This document shows positions 8,559 to 18,407 of a DNA stretch of 64,000 nucleotides, in pieces. This DNA is from Mycobacterium sp. E787 (GTDB lineage Bacteria > Actinomycetota > Actinomycetes > Mycobacteriales > Mycobacteriaceae). Under the pieces are notes generated by a model, which was given only the letters and a program-made list of their open reading frames with translations, was not told where the DNA came from and did not search any database. A program made the translations under genes and the position numbers. Each line of letters opens with the position of its first letter. The stretch's first letter is position 1. The stretch is taken from NCBI RefSeq assembly GCF_001668725.1, contig NZ_LZKL01000014.1:1-64000 (forward strand), read 5' to 3'.

Positions 8559-9917
8559 GTGCAGCGACGAATCATGGGCATCGAGACCGAGTTCGGTGTC
8601 ACCTGCACGTTCCACGGCCATCGCCGCCTGTCTCCGGACGAGGTCGCGCGGTACCTGTTCCGGCGGGTGGTGTCGTGGGGACGTAGCTCCAACGTTTTCT
8701 TGCGCAACGGCGCCCGCCTCTACCTGGATGTCGGCAGCCATCCCGAGTACGCCACCGCCGAGTGCGACAGCCTGGTGCAGCTGGTCACCCACGACCGGGC
8801 CGGCGAGTGGGTGCTCGAGGACCTGCTCGTCGACGCGGAGCAGCGGCTGGCCGACGAGGGCATCGGCGGGGACATCTACCTGTTCAAGAACAACACCGAC
8901 TCGGCGGGCAACTCCTACGGCTGCCACGAGAACTACCTGATCGTGCGGGCCGGCGAGTTCTCCCGGATCTCCGACGTGCTGCTGCCGTTCCTGGTCACCC
9001 GCCAGCTGATCTGCGGGGCCGGCAAGGTGCTCCAGACGCCCAAGGCGGCGACGTTCTGCCTTTCCCAACGCGCCGAGCACATCTGGGAGGGCGTTTCCTC
9101 GGCCACCACCCGCAGCCGCCCGATCATCAACACCCGCGACGAGCCGCACGCCGACGCCGAGAAATACCGGCGGCTGCACGTCATCGTCGGCGACTCCAAC
9201 ATGTGCGAGACGACCACCATGCTCAAGGTCGGCACCGCGGCGCTGGTGCTGGAGATGATCGAGGCCGGCGTGCCGTTCCGCGACTTCTCGCTGGACAACC
9301 CCATCCGCGCCATCCGCGAGGTCAGCCACGACATCACCGGCCGCCGCCCGGTCCGGCTGGCGGGAGGGCGTCAGGCCAGCGCCCTGGACATCCAGCGCGA
9401 GTACTACAGCCGCGCCGTCGAGCACCTGCAGACCCGGGAGCCCAACGCGCAGATCGAGCAGGTCGTCGACCTGTGGGGTCGCCAACTCGACGCCGTCGAG
9501 AGCCAGGATTTCGCCAAGGTGGACACCGAGATCGACTGGGTGATCAAGCGCAAGCTGTTCCAGCGCTACCAGGATCGCTACAACATGGAGCTGTCCGACG
9601 CGAAGATCGCCCAGCTGGACCTGGCCTACCACGACATCAAGCGCGGCCGCGGCGTCTTCGACCTGTTGCAACGCAAGGGCCTGGCCGCGCGCGTGACCAC
9701 CGACGAGGACATCGCCGAGGCCGTCGACCACCCGCCGCAGACCACCCGCGCCCGGCTGCGCGGGGAGTTCATCAGCGCCGCGCAGGCCGCCGGCCGCGAT
9801 TTCACCGTCGACTGGGTGCACCTGAAGCTCAACGACCAGGCGCAGCGCACGGTGCTGTGCAAGGACCCGTTCCGGGCCGTCGACGAGCGGGTCAAGCGGC
9901 TGATCGCCAGCATGTAG
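8559..9917 (+). CDS. pafA: PafA, Pup ligase
   Basis: PafA uses ATP to form a gamma-glutamyl phosphate on deamidated Pup and links it to substrate lysines. The 452 residues match the family length and begin [20 protein letters not shown] with the Mg/ATP-binding Glu pair. The catalytic Asp57 is in [32 protein letters not shown] and [20 protein letters not shown] resemble Dop, its paralogue 2 kb upstream, but the Dop loop is missing, as expected for the ligase. Start GTG 8559 is fixed by the universally conserved N-terminus. Confidence 0.97.
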   Translation: MQRRIMGIETEFGVTCTFHGHRRLSPDEVARYLFRRVVSWGRSSNVFLRNGARLYLDVGSHPEYATAECDSLVQLVTHDRAGEWVLEDLLVDAEQRLADEGIGGDIYLFKNNTDSAGNSYGCHENYLIVRAGEFSRISDVLLPFLVTRQLICGAGKVLQTPKAATFCLSQRAEHIWEGVSSATTRSRPIINTRDEPHADAEKYRRLHVIVGDSNMCETTTMLKVGTAALVLEMIEAGVPFRDFSLDNPIRAIREVSHDITGRRPVRLAGGRQASALDIQREYYSRAVEHLQTREPNAQIEQVVDLWGRQLDAVESQDFAKVDTEIDWVIKRKLFQRYQDRYNMELSDAKIAQLDLAYHDIKRGRGVFDLLQRKGLAARVTTDEDIAEAVDHPPQTTRARLRGEFISAAQAAGRDFTVDWVHLKLNDQAQRTVLCKDPFRAVDERVKRLIASM

Positions 9918-10029
9918 CCGGTAGCTTCCAACCGCGGCAGCGCCCGTGTGACTGATGTGGCCATTGTGAATGCTGCGACTCGCCGGCCGGTGCAGGCGCG
10001 GGGCGGGCGGCGGCTATAACCTGGTGCAA

Positions 10030-11031
10030 ATGGCGACCTCGAAAGTCGAGCGGTTGGTCAACCTCGTCATCGCGCTGCTGTCCACCCGCGGCTACATCAC
10101 CGCCGAGAAGATCAGGTCCAGCGTCGCCGGCTATTCCGACAGCCCCAGCGCCGAGGCGTTCTCGCGGATGTTCGAGCGCGACAAGAACGAGCTGCGTGAT
10201 CTGGGCATCCCCTTGGAGGTCGGCCGGGTGTCGGTCACGGACCCCACCGAGGGCTACCGGATCAACCGCGACGCGTACGCGCTGCCGCCGGTGGGGCTGA
10301 CGCCGGACGAGGCTGCGGCGGTGGCGGTCGCCACGCAGCTGTGGGAGTCACCCGAACTGATCACCGCCACCCAGGGCGCGTTGCTCAAGCTGCGCGCCGC
10401 CGGCGTGGACGTCGACCCCTTTGATATCGACGCCCCGGTCGCCATCGCGTCCCCGGCCGGGGTGCCGGGCCTGCGCGGATCTGAAGAAGTGCTGGGAATC
10501 CTGTTGTCTGCCATCGATTCCCGTCAGGCCGTGCGGTTCCCGCACCGGCCGTCCCGAGCCGAGCCCTACACCACGCGCACCGTCGAGCCGTGGGGCGTGG
10601 TCACCGAGAAGGGCCGCTGGTATCTGGTCGGCCACGACCGCGACCGCGACGCCACCCGCACCTTCCGGCTGTCCCGGATCGGCGCGGACGTCACTCCGAT
10701 CGGCCCGCCCGGCGCGGTCACCGTGCCCGACGGCGTCGACCTGCGCAAGATCGTGGCTCAGACGGTCACCGAGTGGCCGGGCGGGGGACAGGCCCGGGTC
10801 TGGGTCGCCGACGGGCGGGCCACCGCCCTGCGGCGGGCAGGGCGGGCGATCGCCGCGCGCGAGCTGGCCGGGCGACGCGGCGAGGTGATCGAACTCGACA
10901 TCGTCTCCGCCGACCAGCTGGCGCGCGACGTCGCCGGCTACGGGCCCGACGCCGTCGCCCTCGAGCCGCAATCCCTGCGCGACGATGTTGTTTCCCGGCT
11001 GCGGTCGCACGTGGAAGCGGGCGGCAGATGA
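10030..11031 (+). CDS. pafB: PafB, WYL-domain DNA-damage regulator subunit
   Basis: With PafC it forms the LexA/RecA-independent activator of mycobacterial DNA-damage genes. The 333-residue protein has an N-terminal winged helix-turn-helix (MATSKVERLVNLVIALLSTR onward), a linking domain, and a WYL domain with GRWYLVGHD at residues 195-203 and an Arg-rich RTFRLSRIG strand that forms the ligand pocket. The frame extends upstream to 9970, but the conserved N-terminus puts the start at ATG 10030, behind a TATAAC -10-like sequence (10015-10020). The stop overlaps pafC by ATGA. Confidence 0.95.
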   Translation: MATSKVERLVNLVIALLSTRGYITAEKIRSSVAGYSDSPSAEAFSRMFERDKNELRDLGIPLEVGRVSVTDPTEGYRINRDAYALPPVGLTPDEAAAVAVATQLWESPELITATQGALLKLRAAGVDVDPFDIDAPVAIASPAGVPGLRGSEEVLGILLSAIDSRQAVRFPHRPSRAEPYTTRTVEPWGVVTEKGRWYLVGHDRDRDATRTFRLSRIGADVTPIGPPGAVTVPDGVDLRKIVAQTVTEWPGGGQARVWVADGRATALRRAGRAIAARELAGRRGEVIELDIVSADQLARDVAGYGPDAVALEPQSLRDDVVSRLRSHVEAGGR

Positions 11032-11996
11032 CTCCCGTGTCCACCCGGTTGGTCCGGCTGCTCAACATGGTGCCGTACTTCCAGGCCAACCCGAAGGTCA
11101 CCCGCGCCAAGGCCGCCGCCGACCTGGGGGTGTCCGCCAAGCAGCTGGAGGAGGACCTCAACCAGCTGTGGATGTGCGGCCTCCCCGGCTACTACCCGGG
11201 TGACCTCATCGACTTCGAGTTCTCCGGCGACACCATCGAGGTGACGTTCTCGGCCGGCATCGACCGTCCGCTCAAGCTCACGTCGCCCGAGGCGACGGGC
11301 CTGCTGGTGGCGCTGCGGGCGCTGGCCGACATTCCCGGCGTGGTCGACCCGGAAGCGGCGCGCAGTGCGATCGCGAAGATCGAGGCCGCCGCGGGTGCGG
11401 TCGGGCAGGACGTCACGGCGGCCGTCGACGAGCCCGCCCCCGTCGAAAGCCGGGCCGCCGCCGCGGTGCGCACCGCCGTGCAGTACAAGCACGCGCTGGC
11501 CATCGACTACTACTCCGCCTCGCACGACACCCTGACCAGCCGGATCGTCGACCCCATCCGCGTCCTGCTGATCGGCGGGCACAGCTACCTGGAGGCCTGG
11601 TCGCGCGAGGCCGAGGGCGTCCGGCTGTTCCGTTTCGACCGGATCGTCGACGCCACCGAGCTGGGCGAGCCGGCCGCCGCCCCCGAGCCGGCGCGGCAGG
11701 CGCCGCCGGACACGTCGCTGTTCGACGGCGATCCGGCGCTGCCGGCGGCCAAATTGTGGGTGGCCCCCTCGGCGTCCTGGATGTTCGAGTACTACCCGAT
11801 GCGGGAGGTGCTCGAGCTGGCCGACGGCTCGTGTGAGGCCGTCATGACGTATGCCTCCGAGGACTGGATGACCCGCCTGGTGCTGGGCTTCGGCTCGGCG
11901 GTGCGGGTGCTTGAACCGGAGTCGCTGGCCCGGCGTGTACGGGATGCCGCCGCCGCGGCCCTGGAGTCCTACCAGGTCGCGGCGCGGCCACAGTAG
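11028..11996 (+). CDS. pafC: PafC, WYL-domain DNA-damage regulator subunit
   Basis: Partner of PafB; the pair acts as one asymmetric unit. The 322-residue product starts [20 protein letters not shown] with a degenerate winged helix ([20 protein letters not shown]), followed by a WYL domain in which the signature is diverged ([20 protein letters not shown]). This is normal for PafC. ATG 11028 overlaps the pafB stop, so translation is coupled and equimolar. The longer open frame upstream (from 10590) is antisense-like noise inside pafB and is not used. Confidence 0.95.
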   Translation: MTPVSTRLVRLLNMVPYFQANPKVTRAKAAADLGVSAKQLEEDLNQLWMCGLPGYYPGDLIDFEFSGDTIEVTFSAGIDRPLKLTSPEATGLLVALRALADIPGVVDPEAARSAIAKIEAAAGAVGQDVTAAVDEPAPVESRAAAAVRTAVQYKHALAIDYYSASHDTLTSRIVDPIRVLLIGGHSYLEAWSREAEGVRLFRFDRIVDATELGEPAAAPEPARQAPPDTSLFDGDPALPAAKLWVAPSASWMFEYYPMREVLELADGSCEAVMTYASEDWMTRLVLGFGSAVRVLEPESLARRVRDAAAAALESYQVAARPQ

Positions 11997-12046
11997 CTGC
12001 GGCCCTGGCTGCGGTAGCATCGGGTGGACGTCTGGAGGTAATCAAA

Positions 12047-12301
12047 GTGGGCAGTCTTAGTCCGTGGCACTGGGCGATTCTCGCTGTCGTGGTGATCCTG
12101 CTGTTCGGTGCCAAGAAGCTCCCCGATGCCGCGCGCTCGTTGGGCAAGTCGATGCGCATCTTCAAGTCCGAGATGCGCGAAATGCAGACCGAAGGCAAGC
12201 CCGAAGCTCCCTCGATCGAGACACCCCAGCCCGTGCAGTCGCAGCGGGTCGACCCGCCGGCGGCCACCGAGCAGGGGCACACCGAAGCGCGCCCGGCGTA
12301 G
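12047..12301 (+). CDS. tatA: TatA, twin-arginine translocase pore subunit
   Basis: An 84-residue single-span protein that polymerises to form the Tat export channel for folded proteins. Residues 8-24 form the membrane helix ([20 protein letters not shown]), followed by the conserved FG hinge and amphipathic helix [19 protein letters not shown], then a polar tail. The start is GTG 12047, preceded by GGAGGT and by a TAGCAT -10-like element at 12015-12020. tatC follows 46 bases downstream, as in all mycobacteria. Confidence 0.95.
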   Translation: MGSLSPWHWAILAVVVILLFGAKKLPDAARSLGKSMRIFKSEMREMQTEGKPEAPSIETPQPVQSQRVDPPAATEQGHTEARPA

Positions 12302-12347
12302 CCGCGCCGCCGCGGTGCCCGAGCGCCACGAGCACTAGACGAGCATC

Positions 12348-13316
12348 GTGAAAGGTTTCAAGGTTTCGGCGCGCACCGCCGGCTTGCTGAAACGGCTCAA
12401 CCCGCGCAACAGGCGCAGCCGCACCAACCCGGACGCGACGATGTCGCTGGTCGATCACCTGACCGAGCTGCGCACCCGCCTGCTGATCTCGCTGGCCGCG
12501 ATCCTGCTGACGACGATCTTCGGGTTCGTCTGGTACTCGCACTCGATCTTCGGGCTGGAAAGCCTCGGTGAGTGGCTGCGTCACCCGTACTGCGCGCTGC
12601 CCCAGTCGGCGCGTGCGAGCATCAGCGCCGACGGCCAGTGCCGGCTGCTGGCCACGGCGCCGTTCGACCAGTTCATGCTGCGGCTCAAGGTCGGGATGAC
12701 GGCGGGGATCGTGCTGGCCTGCCCGGTGTGGTTCTACCAGCTGTGGGCGTTCATCACGCCCGGGCTCTACCAGAAGGAGCGCCGCTTCGCGATCGCGTTC
12801 GTGATACCCGCGGCGGTCCTGTTCGTGGTCGGCGCGGTGCTGGCCTACTTCGTGTTGTCCAAGGCGCTGGGCTTCTTACTGACCGTCGGCAGCGACGTGC
12901 AGGTGACCGCGCTGTCCGGGGACCGCTATTTCGGCTTCCTGATCAACCTGCTGGTGGTGTTCGGGGTCAGCTTCGAGTTCCCGCTGCTGATCGTCATGCT
13001 CAACCAGACCGGCATGCTGACCTACGAGAAGCTCAAGTCGTGGCGGCGCGGGCTGATCTTCGGCATGTTCGCCTTCGCGGCCATCTTCACACCCGGATCC
13101 GACCCGTTCTCGATGACGGCGCTCGGGGTGGCGCTGTCGGTGCTCCTCGAGTTCGCCATCCAGATCGCGCGGCTGCACGACAGGCGCAAGGCCAAGCGCG
13201 AAGCCCAGGAGGCGATTCCCGACGACCAAGCCTCGGTCATCGAGGCGCCGGAGCCGATCGTCGAGCCGGTACCGGAGCCCTCGTACACCGCCGGTCAACA
13301 TGACGACGTCACGTAG
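12348..13316 (+). CDS. tatC: TatC, twin-arginine translocase receptor
   Basis: Six-span membrane protein that binds the twin-arginine signal peptide and recruits TatA. Seen in the 322-residue product: an N-terminal basic region, [20 protein letters not shown] (signature Glu/Arg of the cytoplasmic N-terminus), six hydrophobic spans, and the conserved [17 protein letters not shown] near the C-terminus. The tail is charged and variable. The start is taken as GTG 12348; the family also uses internal starts around residue 10, so the first residues are uncertain. Confidence 0.95.
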   Translation: MKGFKVSARTAGLLKRLNPRNRRSRTNPDATMSLVDHLTELRTRLLISLAAILLTTIFGFVWYSHSIFGLESLGEWLRHPYCALPQSARASISADGQCRLLATAPFDQFMLRLKVGMTAGIVLACPVWFYQLWAFITPGLYQKERRFAIAFVIPAAVLFVVGAVLAYFVLSKALGFLLTVGSDVQVTALSGDRYFGFLINLLVVFGVSFEFPLLIVMLNQTGMLTYEKLKSWRRGLIFGMFAFAAIFTPGSDPFSMTALGVALSVLLEFAIQIARLHDRRKAKREAQEAIPDDQASVIEAPEPIVEPVPEPSYTAGQHDDVT

Positions 13317-13325
13317 CTTTTCCTG

Positions 13326-13389
13326 GCGCGAGCGTGCGCAGTTGTACATCAATATCGGCGTGTCGCCGTACAAACACGCACCCTCGCGC
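13326..13389. repeat. 22-bp imperfect inverted repeat between tatC and helY
   Basis: Arms 13326-13347 and 13368-13389 pair over 22 bp with about four mismatches around a 20-nt loop. The outer part is GCGCGAG-GTGCG and the inner part TTGTAC. The hairpin would sit in the 87-base tatC-helY gap. It shares the GCGAGCGTG motif with elements at 22189 and 48297, so it looks like a dispersed intergenic palindrome. It has no T-tract, so a classical terminator is unlikely. Confidence 0.6.
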
Positions 13390-13403
13390 AATCGGGCGAC
13401 GGC

Positions 13404-16154
13404 GTGACCGAACTGACCGAGCTGCCCCGGTTCGCCGCGGAACTGCGCTTCACCCTCGACGACTTTCAGCGGCGGGCCTGCGCGGCACTCGAACGCGGCC
13501 ACGGCGTGCTGGTGTGCGCGCCGACCGGCGCCGGCAAAACGGTGGTCGGCGAATTCGCCGTGCACCTGGCGCTCGCGTCCGGCGGCAAATGCTTTTACAC
13601 CACCCCGCTCAAGGCCCTCAGCAACCAGAAGCACACCGACCTGACCGAGCGCTACGGCCGCGACCGGATCGGGCTGCTCACCGGCGACATGTCCGTGAAC
13701 GGCGACGCACCCGTCGTGGTGATGACCACCGAGGTGCTGCGCAACATGCTCTACGCCGATTCCCCTGCGCTCCAAGGGCTTTCGTATGTGGTGATGGATG
13801 AGGTGCATTTCCTGGCCGACCGGATGCGCGGACCGGTGTGGGAGGAGGTGATCCTGCACCTGCCCGAGGAGGTGCGGCTGGTCAGCCTCTCGGCGACGGT
13901 GAGCAACGCCGAGGAGTTCGGCGGCTGGATCCAGACCGTTCGCGGCGACACCACCGTGGTGGTCGACGAGCACCGGCCCGTTCCGCTGTGGCAACACGTC
14001 CTGGTCGGCAAGCGCCTGTTCGATCTGTTCGACTACGACAGCGAGACGGACAAGACCCGCGTCGACCCCGACCTGTTGCGCCAGATCTCCCATCGCCGCG
14101 AGGCGGACCGGATGTCCGACTGGCAGCCCAGGCGCGGGCGCACGGGGCGAGCCGGTGCCGGCCGGCCGCGCTTCTACCGGCCGCCCGCGCGGCCGGACGT
14201 GATCGCGATCCTCGACTCGCAGGGCCTGCTGCCGGCGATCACGTTCGTGTTCTCGCGGGCCGGTTGTGACGCCGCGGTGCAGCAGTGCCTGCGGTCGCCG
14301 CTGCGGCTGACCACCGAGGAGGAGCGCGCCCAGATCGCCGAGGTGATCGATCACAGCTGCGGTGATCTGGCCGACGCCGACCTGGCCGTGCTCGGCTACT
14401 ACGAATGGCGGGAGGGGCTGCTGCGCGGCCTGGCGGCCCACCACGCCGGCATGCTGCCCGCGTTCCGGCACACGGTCGAGGAGCTGTTCACCGCCGGCCT
14501 GGTCAAGGCGGTCTTCGCCACCGAAACCCTGGCGCTGGGCATCAACATGCCGGCGCGCACGGTGGTGCTCGAGCGGCTGGTCAAGTTCAACGGCGAGCAG
14601 CATGTGCCGCTGACGCCGGGGGAGTACACGCAGCTGACCGGTCGCGCCGGCCGGCGCGGCATCGACGTCGAGGGCCACGCGGTGGTGCTCTGGAATCCCA
14701 GCGAGGAGACCACCGAACCCTCGGCGGTGGCCGGCCTGGCCTCCACCCGCACCTTCCCGCTGCGCAGCTCGTTCGCCCCGTCGTACAACATGACGATCAA
14801 CCTGGTGCACCAGATGGGCCCCGAGCAGGCGCATCAACTGCTCGAGCAGTCGTTTGCCCAGTATCAGGCCGACCGCTCCGTCGTCGGCCTGGTCCGCGGG
14901 ATCGAGCGCGGCCAACGGATGCTCGACGAGATCGCCGCCGAGCTGGGCGGTCGCGACGCCCCGATCTTCGAATACGCCCGGCTGCGCGCCCGGATTTCGG
15001 AGATGGAACGCGCCCAGTCTCGCGCGTCGCGGCTGCAGCGCCGGCAGGCGACCACTGACGCGCTGGCCGCGCTGCGGCGCGGCGACATCATCACGATCAC
15101 GCACGGCCGCCGCGGCGGGCTGGCGGTGGTGCTGGAGTCGGCACGCGACAGTTCCGATCCGCGCCCCCTCGTGCTCACCGAAAACCGTTGGGCGGGGCGG
15201 ATTTCGTCGGCGGATTATTCGGGCGCGGCGGCGCCGGTCGGCTCGATGTCGTTGCCCAAGCGGGTGGAACACCGCCAGCCGCGGGTTCGGCGCGATCTGG
15301 CGTCGGCGCTGCGAACGGCCGCCGAAGGGCTGGCGGTTCCGGCCACGCGCCGCAGCGGTCGCGGCGACGGGGACGGCGCTTTTCATGACCCCGAGCTGAC
15401 GTCGCTGCGGGCGGAGCTGCGCCGGCATCCGGCCCACAACAGCCCGGGCCTCGAGGCCAAGATGCGGGACGCCGAGCGCTACCTGCGCATCGAACGGGAC
15501 AACGCGCAACTCGAGAAGAGGGTGGGCGCCGCCACCAATTCGCTGGCCCGGACGTTCGACCGGATCGTCGGGCTGCTCACCGAGCGCGGCTTCATCCAGG
15601 GGCCGGCCACCGAGCCCCACGTCACCGACGACGGCCGGTTGCTGGCCCGGATCTATAGCGAGAGCGACCTGCTGGTCGCCGAATGCCTGCGCAGCGGCGC
15701 GTGGTCGGGCTTGAAACCCGCGGAGCTGGCCGCGGTGGTCTCGGCGGTGCTGTACGAGTCTCGCGGCGGTGACGGCCCCGGTGGCGCGCTGGCCGCCGAG
15801 GTGCCCACCCAGCGGTTGCGGCAGGCGCTGCAGCAGACATCGCGGCTGTCGACCGCGCTGCGCGCCGACGAGCACGCGCACCGGATCTCCCCGAGCCGCG
15901 AACCCGACGACGGCTTCGTCAACGTCATCTACCGGTGGGCCCGGACCGGGGACCTGGCCGCGGCGTTGGCCGTCGCCGACATCACCGGAACCGGTTCGCC
16001 GTTGTCGGCCGGGGACTTCGTGCGGTGGTGCCGCCAGGTGCTCGACCTGCTGGACCAGGTGCGCAACGCCGCGCCGGATCCCGACCTCCGCGGCACCGCC
16101 AAGCGCGCCATCAATGACGTTCGGCGCGGCGTCGTTGCAGTTGACGCCGGGTAG
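13404..16154 (+). CDS. helY: HelY, Ski2/Mtr4-like DEVH-box helicase
   Basis: A 916-residue superfamily 2 RNA helicase, probably acting in RNA turnover. Walker A (APTGAGKT) is at residues 39-46, DEVH at 132-135 and the SAT motif near 170. The C-terminal RecA domain carries the QLTGRAGRRGID motif VI at about 411-422. The rest is the Ski2-type winged helix and helical DSHCT-like domain. Domain order and length match mycobacterial HelY. The start is GTG 13404 (MTELTELPRFAAEL). It follows tatC but is separated by a hairpin, so it may not be co-transcribed. The long minus-strand open frame opposite it is a composition artefact. Confidence 0.95.
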   Translation: MTELTELPRFAAELRFTLDDFQRRACAALERGHGVLVCAPTGAGKTVVGEFAVHLALASGGKCFYTTPLKALSNQKHTDLTERYGRDRIGLLTGDMSVNGDAPVVVMTTEVLRNMLYADSPALQGLSYVVMDEVHFLADRMRGPVWEEVILHLPEEVRLVSLSATVSNAEEFGGWIQTVRGDTTVVVDEHRPVPLWQHVLVGKRLFDLFDYDSETDKTRVDPDLLRQISHRREADRMSDWQPRRGRTGRAGAGRPRFYRPPARPDVIAILDSQGLLPAITFVFSRAGCDAAVQQCLRSPLRLTTEEERAQIAEVIDHSCGDLADADLAVLGYYEWREGLLRGLAAHHAGMLPAFRHTVEELFTAGLVKAVFATETLALGINMPARTVVLERLVKFNGEQHVPLTPGEYTQLTGRAGRRGIDVEGHAVVLWNPSEETTEPSAVAGLASTRTFPLRSSFAPSYNMTINLVHQMGPEQAHQLLEQSFAQYQADRSVVGLVRGIERGQRMLDEIAAELGGRDAPIFEYARLRARISEMERAQSRASRLQRRQATTDALAALRRGDIITITHGRRGGLAVVLESARDSSDPRPLVLTENRWAGRISSADYSGAAAPVGSMSLPKRVEHRQPRVRRDLASALRTAAEGLAVPATRRSGRGDGDGAFHDPELTSLRAELRRHPAHNSPGLEAKMRDAERYLRIERDNAQLEKRVGAATNSLARTFDRIVGLLTERGFIQGPATEPHVTDDGRLLARIYSESDLLVAECLRSGAWSGLKPAELAAVVSAVLYESRGGDGPGGALAAEVPTQRLRQALQQTSRLSTALRADEHAHRISPSREPDDGFVNVIYRWARTGDLAAALAVADITGTGSPLSAGDFVRWCRQVLDLLDQVRNAAPDPDLRGTAKRAINDVRRGVVAVDAG

Positions 16155-16219
16155 GCTGGGCGCGAGCTACCGTTACAGTGCGTTAATAGCGCGAGACACA
16201 AGGGAACTGAGGAGAAACG

Positions 16220-17017
16220 ATGAGCGGACCGCAGGGATCGGAGCCGGGCCACGAGTGGCAGCCGCCCGGTCAGGCCGGCGATCATTCCTCGGAGCCCACG
16301 CAGGTCGGCCCGTCGCCCTGGCAGCAGCAGTCGGGCCAGGACGCGACGTGGCAGGCGCCGGCCTACACGCCGGCCACGCCGCCCGCCGACTATCCGCAGT
16401 ACCAGCAGCCGACGGAGCAGGCTTACCCGCAGCAGTACCCCCAGCAACAGCCCGGCTACGCCCAACCCGGGGCCCAACCCGGGGCCCAGCCCGGGCAGTA
16501 CGGCGCGCAGCCGCCCCAGTACGGCCAGCCGGGCCAGTACGGCCAGCCCGGTCAGTACCCGCAGCCGGGCCAGTACGGTCAGACCGGTCAGTACGGCCAG
16601 CCCGGCCAGTACGGCCAGCCCGGTCAGTACGGGCAATACCCGCAGCAGTACGCGCCCTACCAGCAACAGCCCCCGAAGAAGCGCTCGACGGCGCTGATCG
16701 GCGGCGTGGCCGGCGCGATCGCCCTGCTGGTCGTCGCGGTCGTGCTCGTGCTCGGCTTCTGGGAGCCCGGGTTTTTCGTCACCACCAAGCTGGACGTCAA
16801 CAAGGCCCAGGCCGGGGTCCAGCAGATCCTCACCGACGAGACCAACGGCTACGGCGCCAAGAACGTCAAAGACGTCTCCTGCAACCACGGCCAGGACCCG
16901 GTCGTCAAGAAGGGCGGCACCTTCGACTGCGACGTCAGCATCGACGGCGCCAAGAAGCACGTGACGGTGACCTTCCAGGACAACAAGGGCACCTACGAGG
17001 TCGGCCGACCGCAGTAA
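16220..17017 (+). CDS. Membrane protein with QPGQYG repeats and DUF4333 domain (Rv2091c-like)
   Basis: A 265-residue single-span protein. Residues about 1-150 are cytoplasmic and low-complexity: Pro/Gln/Tyr-rich with repeats of GQPGQYG and its variants between residues 90 and 140. A membrane helix follows at about 158-178 ([20 protein letters not shown]). The extracytoplasmic C-terminal DUF4333 domain has two Cys ([16 protein letters not shown]) that could form a disulphide. ATG 16220 has GAGGAGA upstream. The Rv2091c position next to helY is conserved. The function is unknown; Pro/Gln-rich tails of this kind often mediate assembly. The repeat number is likely variable between strains. Confidence 0.85.
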   Translation: MSGPQGSEPGHEWQPPGQAGDHSSEPTQVGPSPWQQQSGQDATWQAPAYTPATPPADYPQYQQPTEQAYPQQYPQQQPGYAQPGAQPGAQPGQYGAQPPQYGQPGQYGQPGQYPQPGQYGQTGQYGQPGQYGQPGQYGQYPQQYAPYQQQPPKKRSTALIGGVAGAIALLVVAVVLVLGFWEPGFFVTTKLDVNKAQAGVQQILTDETNGYGAKNVKDVSCNHGQDPVVKKGGTFDCDVSIDGAKKHVTVTFQDNKGTYEVGRPQ

Positions 17018-17021
17018 GCGG

Positions 17022-18038
17022 TCAGCCGGGCAGCGCGTCGAGCGCCTTCTGCAGGCGGGCGATCGGCGAGCCGACGCCCAGCTCGGTCGCCAGCTTGGCG
17101 GTGCGTTGCGGGTGGGCCGCCGTCAGCGGCAGGGCATCGTTCTGTGTCGACAGCGTGACCGGCGCGTCGGTGGCCACCCGCACCACCCGTTCGGCGGCCT
17201 CGATATAGTCCGTCGCGCCCAGCAATTTGCTCCGTAAACCCTTGGCCATCTTGGACTTTGGATCCTGCGCGGCGGCCAGGATCTGCTCCAGCGAGCCGTG
17301 CTGGGCCAGCAGCATGGCCGCCGTCTTCTCACCGACGCCAGGCACCCCGGGCAGGCCGTCGGACGGATCGCCGCGCAACAGCGCGAGCTCGGCGTAGGCC
17401 GCGCCCGCGCGTTCGCGTGGGACACCATAGGTTTCGGCCACCTCGGCCGGCCCGAACAGGGTGGCCTTGGTCAGCCCCCGGCCCAGGTAGAGCACCCGAA
17501 CGGGGACGGGATCGTCGGCCACCACCTGCAGCAGGTCGCGGTCACCGCTGACCACCACGACCGGATCGCTGCGCTCTTGGGCAGCCAGCGTGCCCAGCAC
17601 GTCGTCGGCCTCGAAACCCTCCGCGCCCGCGGTCGGGATCCCGAACGCGTCCAGCAGCTCCATGATCATGTCGATCTGGGGCGTCAGGTCGTCGGGCACT
17701 TCCTCGATGTCGGGCTCGCCGGCCGGTTCGGGTTCGGCGACCCGGTGCGCCTTGTACGACGGGATGAGGTCCACCCGGAACTGCGGCCGCCAATCGAGGT
17801 CCAGGCAGACCGCCAGCCTTCCGGGCCGCTGCTGGGTGATCACGACGGCCATCGAGTCGAGGAACCCGCGCACGGCGTTGACCGGCCGGCCGTCGGGAGC
17901 GGTGATCGACGACGGCACCCCGAAATACGAGCGGAACCACATGCTGGCGCCGTCGAGCAGCACCAGCGGCGATCGCAGGGGTGGTGGCATGCCGGCTATA
18001 TTGCCAGCGCCGTCGGCGACGCGGTTAGCTGGGAACAT
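17022..18038 (-). CDS. 5'-3' exonuclease (Rv2090-like, polymerase I N-terminal family)
   Basis: A flap/5' nuclease related to the N-terminal domain of DNA polymerase I but encoded as a separate protein. The conserved Asp/Glu metal ligands lie in [48 protein letters not shown] and [13 protein letters not shown] helix-hairpin-helix ([20 protein letters not shown]) binds DNA. The frame is open as far as 18311, but similarity begins only near [15 protein letters not shown] 18038 is chosen (338 residues); ATG 17990 is the alternative. It converges on the DUF4333 gene with 4 bases between the stops. Confidence 0.88.
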   Translation of the reverse strand: MFPANRVADGAGNIAGMPPPLRSPLVLLDGASMWFRSYFGVPSSITAPDGRPVNAVRGFLDSMAVVITQQRPGRLAVCLDLDWRPQFRVDLIPSYKAHRVAEPEPAGEPDIEEVPDDLTPQIDMIMELLDAFGIPTAGAEGFEADDVLGTLAAQERSDPVVVVSGDRDLLQVVADDPVPVRVLYLGRGLTKATLFGPAEVAETYGVPRERAGAAYAELALLRGDPSDGLPGVPGVGEKTAAMLLAQHGSLEQILAAAQDPKSKMAKGLRSKLLGATDYIEAAERVVRVATDAPVTLSTQNDALPLTAAHPQRTAKLATELGVGSPIARLQKALDALPG

Positions 18039-18062
18039 GATGTCGTCCACGGCGTCGGTCTC

Positions 18063-18305
18063 GTGACAAGGCAGGGCCGCCCGGCGGTGGCCGGCAGGTT
18101 CGTCCGCGCCGCGGTCGGGGGCGTGATCGGCGGTATGCGCGGAACAACCAACGGAATTCGCGACGGCTGGCGTGAGGGCAGTCGGTCGGTGGCGGGCCGA
18201 CCGGGCCGGGCCTGGTCGCAGGGTGTCATCGGCGCGGTGCGCGGTGCCGGTTCTGGAATCCGTGCTGGCTGGGGCGCAGGTGGGGCTCCCCGGGCACCGC
18301 GGTGA
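18063..18305 (+). CDS. Candidate small Gly/Arg-rich protein with two internal repeats
   Basis: An 80-residue frame from GTG 18063 to TGA 18303-18305 in the gap upstream of the exonuclease gene. It carries two similar segments, [17 protein letters not shown] and [17 protein letters not shown], separated by [17 protein letters not shown]. Third codon positions are mostly G or C, as in real genes here. No ribosome binding site is clear and no family is recognised. It could be a small basic protein or chance coding in GC-rich DNA; the internal repeat is the best argument for the former. Confidence 0.35.
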   Translation: MTRQGRPAVAGRFVRAAVGGVIGGMRGTTNGIRDGWREGSRSVAGRPGRAWSQGVIGAVRGAGSGIRAGWGAGGAPRAPR

Positions 18306-18407
18306 TGGCATCGCCTCTGTCGATCAGCGCGGCCGGTGGGGCTGCGTCGCTAAACTGACGAGCTATGCCTTCGACCGGGTGCTGAGAGAAGGGCTGGAGG
18401 GCTGACC

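Noticed and set aside
12876..15881. 1001-codon frame opposite helY
   Set aside because: No recognisable domain; HelY motifs are intact on the plus strand.
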